DNA of 5,121 nucleotides from Alphaproteobacteria bacterium (GTDB taxonomy: Bacteria; Pseudomonadota; Alphaproteobacteria; Rhizobiales; Rhizobiaceae). Within the stretch, counting starts at the first letter, position 1, and each line of letters opens with the position of its first letter. Where the stretch lies: positions 1 to 5,121 of the forward strand of contig JAFKFE010001145.1 in assembly GCA_017308345.1 (NCBI GenBank), written 5' to 3'. Below, in pieces: positions 1 to 5,121 of this stretch. The notes under the pieces were generated by a model, which made no database searches, had not been told where the DNA came from, and was given only the letters and a program-made list of their open reading frames with translations. The position numbers were made by a program, and so were the translations under genes.

Positions 1-569
<569 letters not shown>

Positions 570-663
570 AAGGAAGCTATTGCATTTTACGTCGATGACT
601 TGACGGACCGCGTTATGCCACCCATCCGCTCAGGGACAATGTGTCGTGGTCAGTGAGGCCGGC

Positions 664-1620
664 ATGCGAGTTCTGATAACCGGCGCCAACGGTTTCGTCG
701 GCCCCTATGTGCGCCATGCGCTGCGCAGGATTTGCGGCGACGACGCTGTCGTTGTCGCAACCTCCAAGGATGGTGGTCCGCATCCCGCCTTCGGCGAGGT
801 CGAGGCACTGGACGTGACCGACACGGCCGCGGTCCATGAGGCCATTGCCCGTCATCGGCCCACCCATGTCGTCCACCTGGCGGCGGTCGCGGCCCTGGAT
901 GCCGCCCAGGCCGATCCCCGGAACACGTGGCGCATTCATGTGGACGGCGCGCTCAACGTGGCCAACGCCATCATCGACGAGACGCCTGACTGCTGGCTGG
1001 TTCATGTCGGATCCGGCCTGGTCTATGGCGAAAGCGCGAAGGACGGACGGCCGCTCGACGAAAGCGCGCTGCTTGCTCCGATCGACGACTACGCCGTGAC
1101 CAAGGCCGCGGCCGACCTCGCGCTCGGCGCGCTTTCATACCAGGGCTTGAAATGTGTCCGGATGCGTCCGTTCAATCATACGGGACCGGGTCAGACCGAG
1201 GCATTCGCGGTGCCGGCCTTCGCGATGCAGATCGCGCGGATCGAAGCGGGCCTGGCCGCGCCAGTCATCCGCGTCGGCAATCTCGACGCAAGGCGCGATT
1301 TCCTGGACGCGCGCGACGTCGCCGATGCCTATGCGCGTGTGGTCCTCCACAGCAGCGAGCTTGCGCCGAACACCATTTTCAATGTCGCGTCCGGCCTCTC
1401 CTGGCGGATGAGAGACATCCTCGACCTGCTGTTGGCCAGAAGCAGCGCCAGGATCGCCACCGAGCAGGATCCCTTGCGCCTGCGGCCGAGCGACCTGCCC
1501 TGCATCGTCGGCGATGCGACCCGCGCCCGGACCCTGCTCGGCTGGACGCCCGAGCATTCCTTCGAGGATACGCTTTCGGCCGTTCTGGAGGATTGTCGCG
1601 CTCGAGTGTCCCAGGCTTGA
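664..1620 (+). CDS. rmd: GDP-4-keto-6-deoxy-D-mannose reductase (extended SDR)
   Basis: Predicted to reduce the 4-keto group of GDP-4-keto-6-deoxy-D-mannose with NAD(P)H, giving GDP-D-rhamnose in the cytoplasm. From ATG 664 it is 318 residues, close to the usual family size of about 300-320. The nucleotide-binding motif GANGFVG is at residues 7-13. HLAAVAA at 71-77 matches the extended-SDR block. The catalytic triad is Ser117 (in HVGSGLVYG), Tyr143 and Lys147 (YAVTK). RPFNHTGPGQ at 168-177 is characteristic of the Rmd/Gmd branch, and NLDARRDFLDARDVADAY at 206-223 is the conserved region after it. ATG 664 is preferred because the Rossmann strand MRVLITG starts there and GAGG (655-658) precedes it by 5 nt. 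An in-frame GTG at 646, with CAGGGA upstream, would add six residues. It probably shares a transcript with gmd. Homologues making GDP-6-deoxy-D-talose have the same fold, so the product's C4 configuration is inferred from family resemblance. Confidence 0.9.
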   Translation: MRVLITGANGFVGPYVRHALRRICGDDAVVVATSKDGGPHPAFGEVEALDVTDTAAVHEAIARHRPTHVVHLAAVAALDAAQADPRNTWRIHVDGALNVANAIIDETPDCWLVHVGSGLVYGESAKDGRPLDESALLAPIDDYAVTKAAADLALGALSYQGLKCVRMRPFNHTGPGQTEAFAVPAFAMQIARIEAGLAAPVIRVGNLDARRDFLDARDVADAYARVVLHSSELAPNTIFNVASGLSWRMRDILDLLLARSSARIATEQDPLRLRPSDLPCIVGDATRARTLLGWTPEHSFEDTLSAVLEDCRARVSQA

Positions 1621-1821
1621 GCAAGGATGCATCGCCCTCCAAAAGCTTGAACTGAACGGCCGCAAGAGCGGGCAGTTGCCCGGCGTGTGTGGGCTTACCG
1701 CACATCGTCGGCAATCGTGCGACGAACTGGGTATCGCTGGCGCTTTTAGTTGGTCTCCCGGCATTGAGCTTTGCTTCGCCTCGTCCTATAAGGCCGCGCG
1801 CAGCGGGCATGCCCCGCCTGC
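1621..1821. other. Intergenic stretch between rmd and tRNA-Gln
   Basis: About 200 bp with no supportable protein gene. Open frames crossing it continue into rmd or the tRNA in wrong frames and resemble no known protein. It contains a hairpin at 1669-1682, CGGGC-AGTT-GCCCG, about 50 nt after the rmd stop. This could slow or process the transcript but has no following T-run, so it is not called a terminator. A probable tRNA promoter lies at 1764-1792. Just before the tRNA a GC-rich leader contains the palindrome GGGCATGCCC (1805-1814) within a possible GCGGG/CCCGC stem (1803-1807 with 1813-1817). Confidence 0.6.
1764..1792 (+). promoter_or_regulatory. Candidate sigma70-type promoter for tRNA-Gln
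   Basis: TTGAGC at 1764-1769 and TATAAG at 1787-1792 are separated by 17 nt, resembling the -35 and -10 consensus (TTGACA, TATAAT). Initiation would fall near 1799, giving a leader of about 20 nt before the mature tRNA at 1822. The sequence just after the -10 box is almost all G and C, the kind of discriminator usual for stringently controlled stable-RNA genes. This rests on motif matching by eye only. A GC-rich genome makes such an AT-containing match more notable, but it is not proven. Confidence 0.4.
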
Positions 1822-1896
1822 TGGGGCGTCGCCAAGCGGTAAGGCATCGGTTTTTGGTACCGACATTCCCAGGTTCGAATCCTGGCGCCCCAGCCA
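1822..1896 (+). tRNA. tRNA-Gln (anticodon TTG), CCA encoded
   Basis: Folds as a complete cloverleaf. The acceptor stem is TGGGGCG (1822-1828) with CGCCCCA (1886-1892), seven perfect pairs. The D stem is GCC (1831-1833) with GGC (1843-1845). The anticodon stem TCGGT/ACCGA (1847-1851 with 1859-1863) encloses the loop TTTTGGT, so the anticodon is TTG at 1854-1856, reading CAA and, by wobble, CAG. The variable loop is 1864-1868. The T stem CCAGG/CCTGG (1869-1873 with 1881-1885) encloses TTCGAAT. The discriminator base is G1893 and CCA follows at 1894-1896, so the 3' end is genomically encoded. All positions look functional. The gene stands alone, pointing away from rmd's end and towards the convergent ABC operon. 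Confidence 0.97.
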
Positions 1897-1998
1897 GCCC
1901 CAAAGGGGTCCGTTCCGGACACATAGGTAACAGCTTGTACGCAAGACATGGCTGACCGGCTCCGACCCGGGCCTTACCCGGCGCAGCATCGGCCTCGT
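1897..1998. other. Convergent gap between tRNA-Gln and permease gene
   Basis: About 100 bp where plus-strand tRNA transcription meets the minus-strand ABC operon. It holds three short inverted repeats: CCCC-AAA-GGGG (1898-1908), GTCCG-TTC-CGGAC (1908-1920) and CCGGG-CCTTA-CCCGG (1967-1981). The first two share base 1908, lie directly behind the tRNA, and may mark the 3' trailer or a termination/processing region. The third is 18 nt past the permease stop codon and could act on the operon's 3' end. None is followed by a T-run on the relevant strand, so intrinsic termination is uncertain and Rho-dependent ending is equally possible. Confidence 0.4.
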
Positions 1999-2799
1999 TC
2001 AAGCGCGTTGCGTGGCGATCTGCCTCGGAACCAGGAACCTGGCCGCGAGGGCGCAGAGCAAGACGGTGAACATCAGGATCAGCGCCACCAGCGCGTTGAT
2101 GTCCGGCGAGAAACCGAGCCGCATCATTGCCCACAGGCGCACCGGCAGCGTCGTCTGGGTGCCGGTGACCAGAATGGTGATCATGGTCTCGTCGAACGAC
2201 AGCGCGAAAGCCAGGATGGCGCCGCCGACCATCGCGCTCGACAGGTTTGGCAGGATGATGCGCCAGAACGTCTGCCATTTGGTCGCGCCGAGATCATAGG
2301 AGGCCTCGACCAGCGTGCGGCTCATCGACTGCAGGCGCGTCAGCACCGTGCGGTAGACGATCGCAAGCACGAAGGCGGTGTGGCCGATGACGACGGTGAG
2401 CAGCGAGCGCTCGAGGCCGATCTCGCGGAAGAAGATCAGCAACGCAAGGCCGCTGATGATGGGCGGCATCAGGAACGGCAGGAAGATGATGAACTGCAGC
2501 GCCGAGCGGCCGGCGCGGCGGCCATGGTAATAGAGGGCAAGCAGCGTGCCGCCGACCACCGAGAGCACGACCGTGCAGAAGCCGACGACGAGCGTGGTGC
2601 GGAGGGCGGAGAGGATTTCGTCGTTTCCAGCCAATGCGACATAGGTCTCGACGGTCGGTGACGACCAGTCGACCTCGCCGCGCGCCACCGGAAAGAAAGA
2701 CGACACGATCGGCACGAAAAGCGGGCTGTAGAGCAGCACCGCGACCAGGACAGTTGTCGCGGCGAGAAGGATCGTGGACAGGCGCGGCGGGGCGATCAA
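1999..2799 (-). CDS. ABC transporter inner-membrane permease, PotC-like
   Basis: The second of two transmembrane subunits of a polyamine/opine-type ABC importer in the inner membrane. The product is 266 residues, close to E. coli PotC in size, with about six hydrophobic segments near residues 10-32, 68-90, 102-124, 133-153, 188-210 and 235-257. The EAA coupling loop that docks on the ATPase is clear: VEASYDLGATKWQTFWRIILP, with Glu165, Gly171 and Leu-Pro 183-184. SFDETMITILVTG (201-213) is typical of PotC-type subunits. The start is TTG (2799-2797), sharing TTGA with the stop of the preceding permease. No ATG lies close by in frame, and a start further in would remove the first membrane segment. 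A GGGGGG run 7 nt upstream could serve as a weak ribosome site, though coupling to the upstream gene is the likelier route. The family is certain; the substrate is inferred. Confidence 0.93.
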   Translation of the reverse strand: MIAPPRLSTILLAATTVLVAVLLYSPLFVPIVSSFFPVARGEVDWSSPTVETYVALAGNDEILSALRTTLVVGFCTVVLSVVGGTLLALYYHGRRAGRSALQFIIFLPFLMPPIISGLALLIFFREIGLERSLLTVVIGHTAFVLAIVYRTVLTRLQSMSRTLVEASYDLGATKWQTFWRIILPNLSSAMVGGAILAFALSFDETMITILVTGTQTTLPVRLWAMMRLGFSPDINALVALILMFTVLLCALAARFLVPRQIATQRA

Positions 2800-3668
2800 A
2801 GCGAGGCCCCCCGATTGCGCCCGAAGCGCTCGCCGAGAAGGATGGCGACGATGACGACGACGGCCAGCGCCACCGACAGGGCGGCGCCGAACGGCCAGTT
2901 ATAGGCGGTGCCGAACTGGCTGTAGAGGATGCGGCCGAAGGTGAAGCCGCTGATCCCGCCGACCATCTGCGGGGTCAGGAAATCGCCGATCGCCAGCACG
3001 AAGACGAAGCTCGCCGCCGAGGCGACGCCGGGCAGCGACAGCGGCAAAGTGATGCGCAGGAAGGTCTGCAGGCTGCTTGCGCCGAGATCGTCGGAGGCGC
3101 GCAGCAGCACCTGCGGGATGCGCTCCAGCGCCAGGAAGATCGGCAGGATCGCGAAGGGGATCAGGAGCAGCGTCAGCGTGAGCAGGATGGCGTTCATGTT
3201 GAAGACGAAGAGCGTCGACGGCTCGGACAGAATGCCAAGCCCCACCAGCGCCTTGTTGAGAAAACCATTGAGGCCGAGGATGCTGCGGATGGCGTAGATC
3301 TTGATGACGTAGCTCATCAGGAGCGGCACCATGAGCAGCATCAGCAGGGCGTAGCGCCAGCGGCCGCGCAGCGTGGTCAGGAAATAGGCCGCCGGATAGG
3401 CGAGCAGGATGGAGATCGCCGCCACCGAGAGGCAGAGCACGATCGTGCGCCAGAATACCGGAAGGAAAACCGGGTCGGTGAAGAAGCGAACATAATTGGC
3501 GAGCGTCGGCGCGTAGACGATCTGGCCCTGGTCGACGCTGAAGAAGCTGTAGACGAGGAAGATCGCCAGCGGCGCCAGGACGAACATCACCGGCAGCGCA
3601 AAGGCGAGCACGGTGACCAGCGGCGACCAGCGGATGGCGGCGGGACGCGCCAGGCCAGAGCTGCTCAT
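2796..3668 (-). CDS. ABC transporter inner-membrane permease, PotB-like
   Basis: The first transmembrane subunit of the importer, expected to pair with the PotC-like protein to form the channel. It has 290 residues. A short polar N-terminus is followed by hydrophobic segments near residues 17-43, 74-98, 105-128, 155-180, 215-235 and 258-279. The EAA loop is LRASDDLGASSLQTFLRITLPL, with Ala191, Gly196 and Leu-Pro 208-209. GDFLTPQMVGG at 228-238 is a conserved PotB-type signature close to the substrate path. PLLMSYVIKIYAIRSILG at 115-132 also fits PotB homologues, where this region typically reads SxxVRxYAW or similar. ATG 3668-3666 overlaps the ATPase stop in ATGA, and no strong Shine-Dalgarno is visible, so translation is probably coupled. 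Subunit type is secure; the transported solute is not read directly from this gene. Confidence 0.95.
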   Translation of the reverse strand: MSSSGLARPAAIRWSPLVTVLAFALPVMFVLAPLAIFLVYSFFSVDQGQIVYAPTLANYVRFFTDPVFLPVFWRTIVLCLSVAAISILLAYPAAYFLTTLRGRWRYALLMLLMVPLLMSYVIKIYAIRSILGLNGFLNKALVGLGILSEPSTLFVFNMNAILLTLTLLLIPFAILPIFLALERIPQVLLRASDDLGASSLQTFLRITLPLSLPGVASAASFVFVLAIGDFLTPQMVGGISGFTFGRILYSQFGTAYNWPFGAALSVALAVVVIVAILLGERFGRNRGASL

Positions 3669-4765
3669 GCCAGCACCAGATGGCCTTCATGCGGCGCGAA
3701 GGAAAGCGCCACTGTCTCGCCGGCCCTCAGGGCGCTGCCCTCCACCCTGCTCGGAAACCGCAGCCTCAGGCGTTGCGCGGCGTCGCCGCCGGCCGTGATG
3801 GTGACGACCGTCGAGGAACCGGCAAAGGCGACATCGGCGACAGCGCCGGAAAGACGATTTTCGGCATCGCCGTCGCCGGCAAGGCGCAGCGCTTCGGGGC
3901 GGAAGGTGGCGAAGCCGCGGGCGCCGGTGGCAGCGGCCTTGAGATGCGGCTGGCCAGCGACCGAACAGACCAGCCGGCCAAGCGCCGTCTCGATCGCGCG
4001 GAACTCGCCCCGCGTCTCGCCGAGCGAGCCCGCCACGAGATTGTTCTCGCCGAAGAACCGCGCCACGAACTCGCAGTTCGGCCTGTAGTAAAGCTCGTGC
4101 GGGCTGCCGAGCTGGCGGATATGGCCGGCCTGCATGACGCAGATCCGATCGGCCATGCCGATGGCTTCCTCCTGGTCGTGGGTCACGAACAGGAACGTGG
4201 TCTTGACCTCGCGCTGGATGGATTTCAGGAACTCCTGCATCTGCCGGCGCAGTTCGAGGTCGAGAGCCGCGAGCGGCTCGTCGAGCAGGACGAGCCGGGG
4301 CTGACAGATCAGGGCGCGGGCCAGCGCCACGCGCTGACGCTGGCCGCCGGAAAGCTGGGCCGGAAAGCGGCCGGCGAAACGCCCGAGCTGGACCAGTTCC
4401 AGGGCTTGCGCGACCCGGCGCGCTATCTCCTTGCGCGGCACATGGCGGACCGACAGGCCGTAGCCGACATTGCCGGCGACGGTGAGATGCGGGAACAGGG
4501 CGTAGTCCTGGAACACGGTGTTGAACGGCCGCCGGTTGATCGGCATGCCGCTGATGTCCTGGCCATCCAGCCGTATTTCGCCCGCCGTGAGCGGCTCCAG
4601 ACCGCCGATGAGCCTGAGCACCGTGGTCTTGCCCGAACCGGACGGCCCCAGCACGGTGAGGAACTCTCCGTCCCGGATTGAAAGGTCGACGCCGTGCAGC
4701 ACGGGAACCGTGCCGTAGGATTTCGAGACGGAGCGCAGCGTGAGCAGGTCACTGGTCTGGTTCAT
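3665..4765 (-). CDS. ABC transporter ATP-binding protein, PotA-like
   Basis: The cytoplasmic ATPase that drives the importer; a dimer would sit under the two permeases. It has 366 residues (E. coli PotA 378). The nucleotide-binding domain has all motifs intact: Walker A GPSGSGKT (40-47, Lys46), Q-loop Gln86 in FQDYALFPH, signature LSGGQ (138-142), Walker B LVLLDEP (158-164, catalytic Glu163), D-loop ALD (167-169) and switch His196 in VTHDQEEA. NRRPFNTVFQDYALFPHLTV is typical of the PotA/CUT1 importer ATPases. From about residue 235 a C-terminal TOBE_2-type beta domain follows (FGENNLVAG, FATFRPEALRL, then a variable end), usual for importers with regulatory tails. ATG 4765 is preceded by only a weak ribosome site (GAAAG, AGG). 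The gene overlaps the first permease by four bases and lies 77 bp after the binding-protein gene. Activity and family are certain; specificity comes from the partner proteins. Confidence 0.96.
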   Translation of the reverse strand: MNQTSDLLTLRSVSKSYGTVPVLHGVDLSIRDGEFLTVLGPSGSGKTTVLRLIGGLEPLTAGEIRLDGQDISGMPINRRPFNTVFQDYALFPHLTVAGNVGYGLSVRHVPRKEIARRVAQALELVQLGRFAGRFPAQLSGGQRQRVALARALICQPRLVLLDEPLAALDLELRRQMQEFLKSIQREVKTTFLFVTHDQEEAIGMADRICVMQAGHIRQLGSPHELYYRPNCEFVARFFGENNLVAGSLGETRGEFRAIETALGRLVCSVAGQPHLKAAATGARGFATFRPEALRLAGDGDAENRLSGAVADVAFAGSSTVVTITAGGDAAQRLRLRFPSRVEGSALRAGETVALSFAPHEGHLVLA

Positions 4766-4843
4766 GGCCTACTTTCAAGAATGGCGTGTCGGCGGTCCGG
4801 AAGGGTCCGGACCGCCAGATACCTCAAGTGTAGCGGGATCGGC
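4766..4843 (-). other. Intercistronic gap between binding-protein and ATPase genes
   Basis: A short non-coding gap inside the operon, dominated by the inverted repeat at 4791-4816. On the minus strand it carries a weak ribosome site just before the ATPase start. I see no convincing -35/-10 pair here. TTGAGG at 4819-4824 (minus strand) resembles a -35 box but no -10 box stands 16-18 nt downstream, so a separate ATPase promoter is not supported. Confidence 0.5.
4791..4816 (-). repeat. Perfect 10-bp inverted repeat (intercistronic stem-loop)
   Basis: GGCGGTCCGG (4791-4800) and CCGGACCGCC (4807-4816) are exact reverse complements separated by six bases. As RNA on the operon strand this gives a very stable, almost all-GC stem of ten pairs with an ACCCTT loop. 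It sits 27 nt after the binding-protein stop and 25 nt before the ATPase start. No T-run follows in the operon direction (the next bases read GACACGCC), so it does not look like a full intrinsic terminator. In many importer operons hairpins at this place protect the binding-protein mRNA from 3' exonucleases and lower expression of the membrane genes. That role is inferred here from position. Confidence 0.8.
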
Positions 4844-5121
4844 TCAGGGCGTCGCCTTGATCTCGTTCCAAAGGTCGGAGCGCTTCAGCGGATCCTCGAC
4901 ATTGTTGAGCCAGACCAGCTTGTCGTTGCTGCCGGCGCTGCCTGACTCGACCACGGTGTTGCCGAAGCCGGTCCGCTCGGACAGCGCGCCGCTCACCTTC
5001 TTGCTCAGCATGAAGTTGATCCATTTCTCGGCCGCGTCCTTGTCGCGAACGCCCTTCGAGATGACCCAGTTGTCGAGCCAGGCGAGCGCGCCCTCGCTCG
5101 GATTGATGTAGGCGACATGGG
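4844..5121 (-). CDS. Periplasmic substrate-binding protein, PotD/SBP_bac_8-like, C-terminal part
   Basis: The last 91 residues of the solute receptor of the importer; the N-terminus with its signal peptide lies beyond the right edge. The frame has no start in the window and ends at TGA 4846-4844. The fragment opens HVAYINPSEGALAWLDNWVISKG, then RDKDAAEKWINFMLSKKV and ends LKRSDLWNEIKATP. This layout matches the C-terminal lobe of PotD-type proteins: a Trp-x-Asp strand, a post-strand loop, an Ala-rich helix where crystal forms show WINF-like packing, and a final helix. By eye Trp14 and Asp16 of the fragment align with the Trp255/Asp257 pair that binds the polyamine in E. coli PotD, which favours an amine ligand. 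As first gene of the operon it probably carries the main promoter outside the window. Family is secure; spermidine, putrescine or another amino compound cannot be told apart. Confidence 0.9.
   Translation of the reverse strand, partial: HVAYINPSEGALAWLDNWVISKGVRDKDAAEKWINFMLSKKVSGALSERTGFGNTVVESGSAGSNDKLVWLNNVEDPLKRSDLWNEIKATP

Noticed and set aside
600..628. TTGACG at 600-605 as a promoter for rmd
   Set aside because: No acceptable -10 hexamer follows at 16-18 nt spacing, and co-transcription with gmd is simpler.
1746..1989. Short minus-strand frames reading RQDSNLGMSVPKTDALPLG or similar
   Set aside because: They are antisense translations of the tRNA-Gln gene, a well-known source of false hypothetical proteins.
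1379..2278. A 299-codon minus-strand frame overlapping rmd, the tRNA and the permease gene
   Set aside because: It spans a tRNA and two well-supported genes in wrong frames and resembles no protein family.
2634..4088. A 484-codon open frame on the plus strand
   Set aside because: It lies antisense to three genes with intact family motifs, and its translation is low-complexity Arg/Asp/Glu/Gln-rich sequence, the usual shadow of GC-rich membrane-protein genes.
4824..5024. A 66-codon minus-strand frame in the binding-protein region
   Set aside because: It is a different frame from the one giving the PotD-like C-terminus and has a charged, low-complexity translation.

Overview
The window is GC-rich bacterial DNA carrying two unrelated gene blocks and one tRNA gene. 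High GC, third-codon-position G/C preference, compact operons and the protein style suggest an alphaproteobacterium, probably Hyphomicrobiales/Rhizobiales (Mesorhizobium-like). That placement is an inference from general resemblance, not a database result.

Positions 1-1620, plus strand: a nucleotide-sugar block. The 3' half of a GDP-D-mannose 4,6-dehydratase gene (gmd) is followed by a complete short-chain dehydrogenase of the GDP-4-keto-6-deoxy-D-mannose reductase type (rmd). Together they would turn GDP-D-mannose into GDP-4-keto-6-deoxy-D-mannose and then GDP-D-rhamnose, the donor for D-rhamnose in O-antigen or exopolysaccharide. The glycosyltransferases that would use it are not in the window.

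Positions 1621-1998: a stretch without protein-coding genes. It holds tRNA-Gln(UUG) on the plus strand with an encoded CCA end, a plausible sigma70-type promoter in front of it, and several small hairpins. None of the hairpins has a T-tract.

Positions 1999-5121, minus strand: an ABC importer operon of the polyamine/opine family (PotABCD-like). Its order of transcription is binding protein (3' end only), ATPase, first permease, second permease. The three membrane-complex genes overlap end to end by four bases (ATGA, then TTGA), so translational coupling is likely. The binding protein is separated from the ATPase by a 77-bp gap containing a perfect 10-bp inverted repeat, well placed to make expression of the binding protein differ from that of the other three. 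The operon converges on the tRNA gene.

I see no mobile element, CRISPR array, toxin-antitoxin or defence gene, and no clearly new system. The points worth checking are the intercistronic hairpin, the TTG start, the Gmd short form paired with Rmd, and the likely amine ligand of the transporter.
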